Assembly: GCA_013153605.1 (NCBI GenBank)
Contig: JAADED010000045.1
Span: 1 to 34,496, forward strand
Length of the DNA: 34,496 nt
Reading direction: 5' to 3'
Source: Chlorobiota bacterium
GTDB taxonomy: Bacteria > Bacteroidota > Bacteroidia > Flavobacteriales > Flavobacteriaceae
This document shows, one piece after another, positions 23,543 through 32,000 of the stretch. Every line of letters begins with the position of its first letter. Position 1 is the first letter of the stretch. The position numbers and the translations under genes are program-made. The notes under the pieces are model-generated. The model was not told where the DNA came from and ran no database searches. It saw only the letters and a program-made list of their open reading frames with translations.

Positions 23543-24485
23543 GGATTTTTTTGACGATTTCCTCACCTATTCGTTCTTGGGCTTCCAATGTGGAAGCTCC
23601 GATATGGGGGGTGAGGGATACCTTGGGATGCATGAGCAATTTGATCGGCGGGGCGGGTTCGGATTCGTAAACGTCCAGGGCGGCGAACGAGAGCTTGCCG
23701 CTGTCGAGGGCTTTGAGAAGTTCGGCTTCGTCCACCACTCCCCCGCGGGCGGCGTTGATCAGGGCGGCGCCTTCCTTCATCATTTCCAATTCTTTTTTTC
23801 CGATTACGGGCTTGTCTTGGGCCGGTACGTGGAGGGTGACGAAATCCGCTTCGCGCAATACTTCCTCTTTGGGTTCGGTGCGTACGGTAAAGTGCGCCTG
23901 TTGGCCGTCGAAAAAGTCGAGGGTGTAGGAGGCTTCTTCCACATACGGGTCGTAGGCTTTGACTTTCATGCCCAATCCGGTGGCCAGTTTGGCCACTTCG
24001 CGTCCGATTCGGCCCATTCCCAAAATGCCGATGGTTTTCCCCCGGACTTCCCGCCCGGCGGAATATTGTTTTTTCAAATCTTTAAAATCCGTATCTCCGC
24101 GAAGGGGCATTTCCCGGTTGCTTTCGTGAAGGAATCGGGCTCCGCCCAACAAATGGGCCATCACCAATTCGGCTACCGACCGCGACGAAGCTTCGGGCGT
24201 ATTTTCCACCCGGATGCCTTTTTCTTTGGCATAAGCGGTGTCGATATTGTCCAGTCCCACGCCGGCACGAACGATCATTTTGAGCGGTTCGACCTTTTTC
24301 AACAAAGAGGCCGGCACTTTGGTGGCACTGCGTACCACCAGTACGTCGATATCGTTTTCGTTGATAAAATCGGCCAGTTCCTCTTGGGGAATTTTGCGGT
24401 CATACACGATGTGCCCCGCTTTTTCCAATTTTTCTTTGGCCGAAGGGGCCAAGCCGTCGTTGGCCAGAATGCGTAATTTTTTCAT
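23517..24485 (-). CDS. serA: D-3-phosphoglycerate dehydrogenase, short form
   Basis: SerA oxidises 3-phosphoglycerate to 3-phosphohydroxypyruvate, the first step of serine synthesis. The 322 residues show the substrate-side VRSATKV, the NAD Rossmann loop GMGRIG at 156-161, and the catalytic set Arg247 (AARGG), Glu276 and His294 (LTPHIGAST). There is no ACT or ASB regulatory domain, so serine feedback as in the long form is not expected. Other 2-hydroxyacid dehydrogenases share this fold, but the substrate motif and the presence of serC in the window favour SerA. A TAAATTTG promoter element lies 20 bp upstream of the ATG. Confidence 0.93.
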   Translation of the reverse strand: MKKLRILANDGLAPSAKEKLEKAGHIVYDRKIPQEELADFINENDIDVLVVRSATKVPASLLKKVEPLKMIVRAGVGLDNIDTAYAKEKGIRVENTPEASSRSVAELVMAHLLGGARFLHESNREMPLRGDTDFKDLKKQYSAGREVRGKTIGILGMGRIGREVAKLATGLGMKVKAYDPYVEEASYTLDFFDGQQAHFTVRTEPKEEVLREADFVTLHVPAQDKPVIGKKELEMMKEGAALINAARGGVVDEAELLKALDSGKLSFAALDVYESEPAPPIKLLMHPKVSLTPHIGASTLEAQERIGEEIVKKIHELAAQSG

Positions 24486-24504
24486 GAGCGGCACCTTTAC
24501 CTTA

Positions 24505-24512
24505 CAAATTTA
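24505..24512 (-). promoter_or_regulatory. serA promoter -7 element (TAAATTTG)
   Basis: The minus strand reads TAAATTTG, 20 bp upstream of the serA ATG, and is flanked by the inverted arms TTACCT (24498-24503) and AGGTAA (24512-24517). No -33 TTG is seen at normal spacing. Confidence 0.5.
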
Positions 24513-24537
24513 GGTAAAAAATCGGGGTGCCCTTCGG

Positions 24538-25488
24538 TTAGCCGGAAAAAGATTGATAAATAAACAGCAGGTAGAGCAAAACCAGCAAGGAAGCTTTCCA
24601 CCAGTTGATCAAGTGTTTGGGCGGCAAAAGGGCCAACGGCACCACCAGAAGGGAAATAATGAACATCCATACCACGTCGGTATGGAGGAGTTTTTCTTCG
24701 AATCCTTCGATGGGTTTGATCATGGCCGTGATGCCCAGAACCGATCCGATATTGAAAATGTTTGAGCCGATGAGGTTACCCAATGACAGGTCTTTTTCTT
24801 TCCGATAGGCCGACACCAGCGAGGCCGCCAATTCGGGAATGCTGGTACCCAATGCAATGAGGCTGATTCCGATCACTCGTTCGCTCACGTGCAATTTGCG
24901 GGCGATGTCCACCGAGCCGTTCACCAACAATTCGGACCCTCCCCACAGGGCCACTCCGCCGAACACCAGCCAGGCGGCCACTTTGAGGGGATGGGCATTG
25001 TTGAGGGCTTCGTTAAATTCGTCGTCTTTGACGTCGCCCGTTTTGTAGGAATGGCGGATGATGAATACGGTAAAGACGATGAGGGAAGTCAGCAAAATCG
25101 CTCCTTCGATACGGGAAAGCCGGAGGCCGGTATGAAGAAAAATAATGAGGAGGACGGTGAGCACCATCATGGCCGGCCAATTGAAGCGATAAGTTTGGCG
25201 CTTGACGGTGATGGGCATGAGCACGGCCGTAAGTCCCAACACCAGCGCGATATTGGCGATGTTCGAGCCCACCACGTTACTGAGGGCGATGTCGGGATGC
25301 CCTTTGACGCCCGCCATCAGGCTCACCAACAATTCGGGCAGGGAAGTGGCGAACGAAACCACCGTCATACCGATGACGATGCGCGAGAGGCGCAATTTGA
25401 GCGAGAGGGCCACGGCGGCTTTTACCAGAAGTTCGCCTCCCAAAATGAGAAGGACGAAACCCGCCAACACATAAAATACGCTTTCCAT
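24538..25488 (-). CDS. Calcium/sodium antiporter (CaCA family, YrbG-like)
   Basis: The 316-residue inner-membrane exchanger has the two inverted alpha-repeats that define the family. Repeat one holds SFATSLPELLVS and NVVGSNIANIALVLG; repeat two holds ALGTSIPELAASL and NLIGSNIFNIGSVLG, with the ion-binding Glu in each SLPE/SIPE. About ten hydrophobic helices are visible, with a charged loop (KTGDVKDDEFNEAL) between the halves, as in bacterial YrbG-type proteins. The cation pair (Ca2+ against Na+ or H+) is inferred from the family. The promoter element at 25511 overlaps the stop of the upstream protease gene. Confidence 0.95.
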   Translation of the reverse strand: MESVFYVLAGFVLLILGGELLVKAAVALSLKLRLSRIVIGMTVVSFATSLPELLVSLMAGVKGHPDIALSNVVGSNIANIALVLGLTAVLMPITVKRQTYRFNWPAMMVLTVLLIIFLHTGLRLSRIEGAILLTSLIVFTVFIIRHSYKTGDVKDDEFNEALNNAHPLKVAAWLVFGGVALWGGSELLVNGSVDIARKLHVSERVIGISLIALGTSIPELAASLVSAYRKEKDLSLGNLIGSNIFNIGSVLGITAMIKPIEGFEEKLLHTDVVWMFIISLLVVPLALLPPKHLINWWKASLLVLLYLLFIYQSFSG

Positions 25489-25510
25489 ACCCGCACGGAA
25501 TTTAGAGGTG

Positions 25511-25518
25511 CAAAATTA
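25511..25518 (-). promoter_or_regulatory. Antiporter promoter -7 element (TAATTTTG)
   Basis: TAATTTTG on the minus strand lies 22 bp upstream of the antiporter ATG and overlaps the TAA stop (25516-25518) of the S41 protease gene. No -33 element is recognisable. Confidence 0.45.
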
Positions 25519-27147
25519 ACGTTTCCCCAATATCCGGGCCCAGCGGTCGCCCGAGAGGATGGCTTTGGCTTCGCGCACTACCGGATCTTCCTCGAGTTTA
25601 TAGCGGTATGCGGCATCTCCCCCTTCGTAGCGGCGGATCAGGTCGCGGACCAGCAAGTCGGTGAGGCGTTGCATCACGCGCATGTCGTATCGCAAGGTTT
25701 CGGTGTCCGATTGGTCCAGGGAGCGGGAGACTTCTTCGAGCCGGCGGCGTATGTCGTCGTATCCTTCCAACCGGGTGAGCGAGTCCAGGCTTTTTTCGAT
25801 CATTATTTCGGCCGGGGTGCGCGGGTCGATGCGGTGTTTGTCCAGGTAGCGGAAAAATTCGGCCAGCAAGGTGGCCCCCGGAATGTCGTCGCCGCGCCGG
25901 ATCTCGGGGTGGTTCCAATAGAAATCCGTATTGAAATCAAACAGGATGTCGCGTTTTTGCAAGTCTTTCAAAAGGGGATGCAAAGGTGCGGGACGCACCG
26001 TCACGTCGGGCGTGATGCCTCCGTGTTCATAAACTTTGCGTTTGCCCGAAGTGTAAAAGATGCGGGTGGTATCTCTCCGGTACCGGAGGGCCCGTCCTTT
26101 GGCGTCCCGATGCCAATAGTCGGTTTTTTGAATTTGACGCCCCGAAGGGAGATAATATTTTGAGATGGTGATTTTGAGATACGACCCGTAGGGAAGGGGA
26201 AAGAAGCGTTGGACCAGCCCTTTGCCGAAGGTGGTGTCGCCCACGATAACGGCGCGGTCGTAGTCCTGGAGGGTGCCCGCCACGATTTCGGAAGCCGACG
26301 CGCTTTTTTTGTCGGTGAGAATCACCAGGGGAATTTCGGTATCCACCGGGGTATGGCGGGTGCGATAGGTTTTGTTGAATTTTTCCATCCTTCCTTTGGT
26401 GGACACCACCAACGACCCTTTGGGAATAAAAAGGCCCGCCGTTTCCACCGCTTGGGAGAGCAACCCGCCGGGATTGCCTCTGAGGTCCAGAACGAGGCGT
26501 TCCATGCCCCGGTTTTTCAACTCCATAAAGGCGTCCAGCACTTCGGTTCCCGCCCGGTCGGTAAAGCGGGCCAGGCGGATGTATCCGGTCCGATCGTCCA
26601 ACATGCGGTAATGGGGCACCGCCTTTTGGCGGATAATGCGGCGCTCCACCGTAAAGGTCAGGGGGCGGTTTCGGCGGAGGATGCGTATTTGCACCCGCGT
26701 GCCGGGTTTGCCTTTGAGGAGCTTGAGCCGTGCCCGGTAAGAGAGGCTGTCCAGCGACCGGCCGTCGATGGCCGTGATGAGGTCGCCCGGGGCCAGTCCC
26801 GCTTCGCGGGCGGGAGAGTCGAGCAATACTTCGCGGATCGAAAGACCTTTTTCCTTGTTTTTGACCGCTACCCCGATTCCCGAAATTTCGCCCGAACGTT
26901 TGAGGCGTTGTTCGAACATCTCGTCTTCGTCGTAAAACGAAGTGTAGCGATCGGTTTGGCGTAGCATGGCTTTAAGACCGTGCCGGTTGAGCGTGGCGGG
27001 ATCGGGCTCCTCGATATAATTGTCGAGCAGTTGGCGAATGACGCCGGCATAGATTTCCATTTGTTTGCCCCATTCGAAATAATCCGTATGCTGGGCCGGG
27101 ACGGAAAGCCATGCCAGCAAGGCGATAAGCCGGAAGCCTCTTTTCAT
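25516..27147 (-). CDS. S41 C-terminal processing protease (CtpA/Prc type)
   Basis: The 543-residue product has an N-terminal signal (LIALLAWLSVPAQ), a helical region, a PDZ domain (~85-165, including GIGVAVKNKEKGLSIREV and GLAPGDLITAIDGRSL) and the S41 protease domain. The catalytic pair is Ser284 in KSASASEIVAG and Lys309 in DTTFGKGLVQ, 25 residues apart as in E. coli Prc. DLRGNPGG marks the core. The extra ~140 C-terminal helical residues (FFRYLDKHRIDPRTPAEIMI onward) are common in Bacteroidota members. It should act in the periplasm on protein C-termini; the substrate is unknown. It lies 18 bp downstream of the OsmC-like gene. Confidence 0.95.
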   Translation of the reverse strand: MKRGFRLIALLAWLSVPAQHTDYFEWGKQMEIYAGVIRQLLDNYIEEPDPATLNRHGLKAMLRQTDRYTSFYDEDEMFEQRLKRSGEISGIGVAVKNKEKGLSIREVLLDSPAREAGLAPGDLITAIDGRSLDSLSYRARLKLLKGKPGTRVQIRILRRNRPLTFTVERRIIRQKAVPHYRMLDDRTGYIRLARFTDRAGTEVLDAFMELKNRGMERLVLDLRGNPGGLLSQAVETAGLFIPKGSLVVSTKGRMEKFNKTYRTRHTPVDTEIPLVILTDKKSASASEIVAGTLQDYDRAVIVGDTTFGKGLVQRFFPLPYGSYLKITISKYYLPSGRQIQKTDYWHRDAKGRALRYRRDTTRIFYTSGKRKVYEHGGITPDVTVRPAPLHPLLKDLQKRDILFDFNTDFYWNHPEIRRGDDIPGATLLAEFFRYLDKHRIDPRTPAEIMIEKSLDSLTRLEGYDDIRRRLEEVSRSLDQSDTETLRYDMRVMQRLTDLLVRDLIRRYEGGDAAYRYKLEEDPVVREAKAILSGDRWARILGKR

Positions 27148-27165
27148 GGGTAACCCGCCGGAGCG

Positions 27166-27603
27166 TTATTCTTCTTCTTCTTCGATAAATTGAATTTCGT
27201 GCGTGACCTCGGCAAAACTCCTGAACATTTTATATACTCCGCAATACCGCTCGCGGGAGAGGTCCACCGCTTTGGTGAGCTTGGCGCGGTCCAGGTTTTT
27301 GCCTTTAAAAATATAGGTCACGTGCACTTTGTCGTAATATTTGGGGTGCTCTTCGGTCATGTGGGCATCCACGTTTACGCGGAAGTCGGTCACGTTTTCG
27401 TCCACCCGCATTTTTTTCATCAGGGCGGCTACGTCCATGCCCGTACATCCGCCCAAGGCCACCAGCATCATGGGTTTGGCGTGGTAGCCGTAACCGCGAC
27501 CGCCGAATTTTTCTTCCCCGTCCAGCGGCAAAGGTTCATCCTTGCCCGGTGCATACGCATCGAAAGCCAATCCCCTTTGCCATACGAGTTTTACGCTTTT
27601 CAT
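27166..27603 (-). CDS. OsmC/Ohr-family protein
   Basis: The 145-residue product belongs to the OsmC/Ohr fold, a dimeric thiol peroxidase family. The two family cysteines are at 53 (LGGCTGMD) and 121 (RYCGVYKM), in the expected places for peroxidatic and resolving residues. VALGGCTGMDVAALM forms the central helix. The Glu-rich tail (EEEEE) is unusual. It is better described as the general OsmC-like (YhfA-type) group than Ohr, because the Ohr-specific motifs are not seen. The frame opens 10 codons earlier, but the ATG at 27603 fits. The promoter element TATATTTG lies 20 bp upstream. Confidence 0.92.
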   Translation of the reverse strand: MKSVKLVWQRGLAFDAYAPGKDEPLPLDGEEKFGGRGYGYHAKPMMLVALGGCTGMDVAALMKKMRVDENVTDFRVNVDAHMTEEHPKYYDKVHVTYIFKGKNLDRAKLTKAVDLSRERYCGVYKMFRSFAEVTHEIQFIEEEEE

Positions 27604-27622
27604 AACCTTGATTTTATCCGGC

Positions 27623-27655
27623 CAAATATACAAAAATGCCCCCGATTGGAGGGGC
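27623..27655 (-). promoter_or_regulatory. osmC-like promoter -7 element behind a terminator-like hairpin
   Basis: TATATTTG (27630-27623 on the minus strand) lies 20 bp upstream of the ATG at 27603. Directly upstream, GCCCC/GGGGC (27655-27651 with 27642-27638) forms a 5-bp stem followed by ATTTTTG, which is terminator-like on the minus strand although no minus-strand gene lies upstream in this gap. Confidence 0.45.
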
Positions 27656-27704
27656 GCCTTTGTCGGAACGGTTTTTGTGGCGGATCAATACGGAAGTCGG
27701 CGGT

Positions 27705-28208
27705 ATGTTATCGAAAAAATTCTTTTTTACGTGGGCGGCGGTCGTCATTGTCACCGGTGCCCTATACGGGGTGTGGAGGGAGCGTCCCCTGCGGTTCGTT
27801 CCCCCCGACTTTTCCGTTGCCCGCACTCCTGATAAAAATGAAGAAAAAGACGTGGGACCCCTTTCTTTGCGCGCGCCCGTATGGGAAGGATGCACCCGAG
27901 CCGACCCGGAGAAGGGAAGAAAATGCACGAGGGCCAAAATAAAAGCTTTTTTCGAGCGTTTTTTAAATGAAAAGGAACTTCCCGAATTGGCCTTCTCGGG
28001 CCCGAGAGCTTCCATGTTGACTTTGAGGATTAATCGTGAGGGATGGGTGGACAGCGCCGTGATTTGGGGTGCATCGCCTGAAATGAAAAAGATTTGGGCC
28101 GAGGGAATCAGCCGCATGCCGCGGTGGGAACCCGCCATTGATTCGGCCGGAAGACCGCAACCGCTCGTGATGAACATTCCCGTGATGCTGGTACCCGTCG
28201 CGGATTGA
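27705..28208 (+). CDS. Membrane-anchored TonB-C-like protein
   Basis: The 167-residue product has one N-terminal membrane helix (~7-23) and a periplasmic domain. It contains PVWEGCTRADPEKGRKCTRAKI, matching the Gly-Cys...Cys-(3)-Lys-Ile motif of the TonB-type protein encoded next (PIYPGCEKYAHDKEKLKDCMSKKI). A TonB C-terminal-like end follows (MLTLRINREGWVDSAVIWGASPEMKK, then MPRWEPA). It lacks the Pro/Glu-rich periplasm-spanning linker of true TonB, so it may be a short paralogue. The frame extends to 27636, but ATG 27705 starts just before the membrane helix. It is 75 bp upstream of the tonB-like gene, which has its own promoter-like element. Confidence 0.72.
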   Translation: MLSKKFFFTWAAVVIVTGALYGVWRERPLRFVPPDFSVARTPDKNEEKDVGPLSLRAPVWEGCTRADPEKGRKCTRAKIKAFFERFLNEKELPELAFSGPRASMLTLRINREGWVDSAVIWGASPEMKKIWAEGISRMPRWEPAIDSAGRPQPLVMNIPVMLVPVAD

Positions 28209-28231
28209 TTGCGCAAGTGCGAAAATTGCAC

Positions 28232-28239
28232 TATTTTTG
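28232..28239 (+). promoter_or_regulatory. tonB-like promoter -7 element (TATTTTTG)
   Basis: TATTTTTG lies 44 bp upstream of the ATG at 28284. A TTG at 28205-28207 is 24 bp away, at the limit of the usual spacing, and sits at the end of the preceding gene. Confidence 0.5.
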
Positions 28240-28283
28240 TGAGGTTACAGCATGAACGTTTTTGTCAATAAATTTTAACGATT

Positions 28284-29009
28284 ATGGAACCGAAAAAATC
28301 TCCGCGTGCCAATTTGAATAATTTCTCCTCCTTGTTTTTATGGTTGGGGATGGTGTTTGTGCTCTTTCTCACCTGGCGGGTGATCGAATACAAGCAATAC
28401 GAAAAAATCGAAGAAATCAAAGCCGGGTGGAACCTGAAAGACCAGGACTTGGAAGAAACCGTGGAGGTGCAACAGGAGCAACCCAAAGTGGAACAACAAC
28501 AGCAAAAGAAAGCACCGCCCGAAGTGATTGAAAAAGTGGAAGACGAAGAAGAAGTGGAAGAAAGCGTATTGGAAACCACGGAAACCTCCGAAGAAGAAGC
28601 CGTAGTGGAAGAAGAGAATATCGAAACGGAGGAGGAAGAGGAAGACGTGGAAGTGGCTTTCGACTTTATCGAACAACCGCCCATTTACCCGGGATGCGAG
28701 AAATATGCCCACGACAAGGAGAAACTCAAAGATTGCATGAGCAAAAAGATCCAAAAATTCATTAACCGCAAATTCGACACCAGCATCGCCGAAGATTTGG
28801 GCGCCACGGGCGTGATCGTCATCCAGGTGCAATTTGTGGTGGATAAAGACGGAAGGGTTAAAGACATCCGCGCCCGTTCCCGCTATAAGGAATTGGAGCT
28901 GGAAGCCAAACGAGTGATTTCCCAATTGCCGCGCATGAAACCCGGCGAACAACGGGGACGTCCCACCAAGGTGCGTTACAATTTGCCCATTAAATTCGTG
29001 ATTCGATAA
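28284..29009 (+). CDS. Energy transducer TonB family protein
   Basis: This 241-residue protein couples the inner-membrane proton motive force (with ExbB/ExbD) to outer-membrane TonB-dependent receptors. A single membrane helix (~14-34) is followed by a long acidic/Gln linker (~55-125, many Glu and Val) that would span the periplasm, in place of the Pro-Lys linker of E. coli TonB. The Cys motif PIYPGCEKYAHDKEKLKDC (Cys138 and Cys151) leads into the TonB C-terminal domain: VIVIQVQFVVDKDGRVKDIRA, then ELELEAKRVISQLPRMKPGEQRGRPTKVRYNLPIKF. No exbBD is in the window. A good hairpin terminator follows. Confidence 0.92.
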   Translation: MEPKKSPRANLNNFSSLFLWLGMVFVLFLTWRVIEYKQYEKIEEIKAGWNLKDQDLEETVEVQQEQPKVEQQQQKKAPPEVIEKVEDEEEVEESVLETTETSEEEAVVEEENIETEEEEEDVEVAFDFIEQPPIYPGCEKYAHDKEKLKDCMSKKIQKFINRKFDTSIAEDLGATGVIVIQVQFVVDKDGRVKDIRARSRYKELELEAKRVISQLPRMKPGEQRGRPTKVRYNLPIKFVIR

Positions 29010-29032
29010 AAAACCTTTCTCAAAATGACGAG

Positions 29033-29057
29033 GCCCGGCCGATTGCCGGGCTTTTTT
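29033..29057 (+). terminator. Intrinsic terminator after the tonB-like gene
   Basis: GCCCGGC (29033-29039) pairs perfectly with GCCGGGC (29045-29051) around a 5-nt loop, followed by TTTTTT. It lies 23 bp after the tonB-like stop and 25 bp before the next ATG. A TATCTTTC element (29059-29066) directly downstream is a weak candidate promoter for the next gene. Confidence 0.85.
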
Positions 29058-29082
29058 GTATCTTTCCCTAAAAGATTTTGCC

Positions 29083-32000
29083 ATGGACGCTTCGAATGGG
29101 GGTTCGCTTTTTCGCGTGGTATCGGCCTCGGCCGGCTCCGGTAAGACTTACACCCTTACCCTCGACGTGCTGGAACGTCTTTTGAGGACTTCGCCCGAAA
29201 CACAGGGCCGTTATTTACGGAAAATTTTGGCCCTCACCTTTACCAACAAAGCCGCCGCCGAAATGGCCGAAGCCTTGCGCAAGCGTTTGGGCGAGCTGGC
29301 CCGCTTCGATCCCCGTCAAAACGATTCCCAAGACGACTCATTAATGAATTACTTGAAGAAGCGTCTCCACCTTCCGGCCGAAGAAATCAGCCGGCGGGCG
29401 GCCTTTCGCCTGGCGGAACTACTCTTCCAAGCCGACGACCTGTATTATACCACCATCGATTCCTTTGTTCTGGGGTTGATTCGGCAATTCGCCCGGGAAA
29501 CGGGATTGGGGTATAACGTAGAAGTGGAAATGAACCAGGAGGAAGCGACCGATCTGGTGATCGACGATATGATGGGTTCGCTCCGCGAAGACAGCGAGTT
29601 GTTCCGAAAATTAATGATCGAACTGGAACAGGATTGGGAAAAGGATGGCAAGGGAGAGCCCGAGAAATATTTGAAAAGAATGATTCGGTACGTGCTCCCG
29701 GAACGTTATTGGGAAAAGGTGAAAATACTTTCGAACCTGTTATCCGCCTCCAACGAGCAAAAACCCGACGAAGGAAAAAATATAAAGGATCCCTTGGAAA
29801 AAGCCGATCGAATCCTGAAAGAATGGGAAGAAATTCCCGAACTTTTGGAAAATGAATGGGCGGAGTGGGAAGGTAAATACGGGGAAAAACTGGAGAAAAT
29901 AATAGGAAAAATAAACGGAAATTCTTTAAATATCAATAATTTAATTAATAGGGTGTTTACGGCATCGAATTTAAGACAACGCAAATTATTCTCTAATGAG
30001 CCGAAGAAGTATTTTCGAAATTTTTTTTATCACTCTCCCGAAAATTGGCCGCTGAAGAAAAATGAAAAATTAACCCCGGAGGAGCTGGCTGTCCTGCACA
30101 CCCTTCCGAGGGAAGAATGGTTGGTTCTGGTCCTCCGATTTTTACTTGCAGGAATTTTCGGTCGGGCTTTGAGCTCGCTCCGGTTTTTCCGCGAACTGGG
30201 TAAAGCGGTGGAAAATTTCAAGCGGGAAAACCACGTGCTTTTTATCTCCGATATCCACAAAAAAATGCATGAGATCACCGACGGACATCCGGCGCCTTAT
30301 GTGTACTTCCGATCGGGTTTGCAATTTTCCCACCAATTTTTGGATGAATTTCAGGACACCTCCCGCCTTCAATGGAAGAATTTGAAGCCTTTGCTCGAAG
30401 AAGTGCTGGCCCACGGAGGCGACGGAGCCGCATTCGGCGATGCCAAACAATCCATTTACCATTTTCGCGGAGCCGATCCGGATTTGTTTCTCAATTTGAA
30501 AGAATGCACGGGCTCCCCCACGGATGATTGTTTGCAAGGCGTGGAAACGCGGACGGAAAAATTGGAAAAAAACTGGCGAAGCGATCCTCATATAGTGGCT
30601 TTCAATAATTGCATTTTTGAAGAAATTTTTAATGATCAACCCGCAACCGAAGACTGCGATTCCTCCAGACCGCCCTTTTGGTTTATGGACCCGCGGTTTA
30701 AAAATGCTTACAAAAACGCCGCCCAAATTCCGGCTCACATACCCGAGGAGGAAGCTCGCTTTTGGAGAGAAAAAAAATGTTTTAAGCATGATGATGCCTT
30801 ACCCGGGGCCCACAAGTACGAGCATCCCGGATATGTGGAAGTGCATACGGGGACGGTAGCCGACATGGCCGAAGCCGCGGCCGGAAAGGTAAAGGACATT
30901 TTAGATAAGGAGAGTCATCCCATAGCGCCGGACGATATTTGCATATTGGTACACGAAAACGACCAGGCGTCCCGGATCGGAGAAAAACTTCAAGAAAAAG
31001 GCATCGATTTCATTACGGAAAAAGCTTTGAGTTTGGGCAATGCCCACGAAGTGGTGTTTATGGTGGAATTGTACCGCTATGTTTGCACCGGTCAAGCTTC
31101 GGCTCTTCAGGAAGCGTTGTTGCGCTACTGGAATGCTTTTCTTCGCCGGGATGATGAGGAAGATGAAGAAAAAAACGTCGCCCCCACGGAATGGTTTGTC
31201 CGCTTCGATCCCGGAGCGCGCCCGCCCGAAGTCCATTTTTCGACCGTGGTATCGGAATTGAGCGGCAAAGCGGATTTGCCGGATTGGGGACGGTTGAACG
31301 TACCCGAATTTTTCACGGCCTTGGCCGGCTTATGGGAGTGGGACAAGGGAGGTTCTTCCGCGTCCGTGAAAGAATTTTTGTCCGTTCTCCACCGGGAGGC
31401 TTCCCGCCTGACGTCTTCCGGCGATTTTTTGAGGTATTGGGACAAGGTTTTAAAAAACCGCGAAATCCAAATTCCCGAAGCGCCCGGAAAAGTGCGCATT
31501 ATGACGGTGCACAAAGCCAAAGGATTGGAATTTCCCGTGGTCATATATGCTTATGCGGATGAAAAATTATTCGAATTAAATCCCCGAAAACCCGATTATA
31601 TTTGGTTGGAAACGGGCGAGCTTTTGCAAGGTTTGCCCCATTTACCCGTGACTTACTCCGATTTGAATAAAATCGTTCGATTTTCGGGAATCATATATAA
31701 TTCTCAAGCGGTTGAAGAGATCAAGGACGAATCCCTTCGCCGTTTTTTAAAACATACATATGAGGTATGGAAAGCATTTCTCACCCGAAAAATTTTCGAA
31801 CGGGTGAATTTGAAATACGTGGCCTTTACGCGGGCGCGCAACCGGTTATATGTGTTGGCCCAGGAAGAAGAAACGGAAGAAGACGGCCGGTCTTCCCGTT
31901 CAAAAAAGAATGGAAAAAAAACTATCCCGCATATACCTACCTTTAGAGAATTGCTTGAGGACCGTTTGGACCTTACGAAAGCGGCCCGGTCCGAAGAAGA

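Noticed and set aside
24889-26163. Plus-strand frame of 424 codons across the antiporter and S41 protease genes
   Set aside because: Both opposing genes carry catalytic or ion-binding motifs in order; this frame crosses their boundary and shows no domain.
28437-28660. Glu/Gln-rich repeated codons that look like a tandem repeat
   Set aside because: They encode the acidic linker of the TonB-type protein; no exact repeat unit is present.
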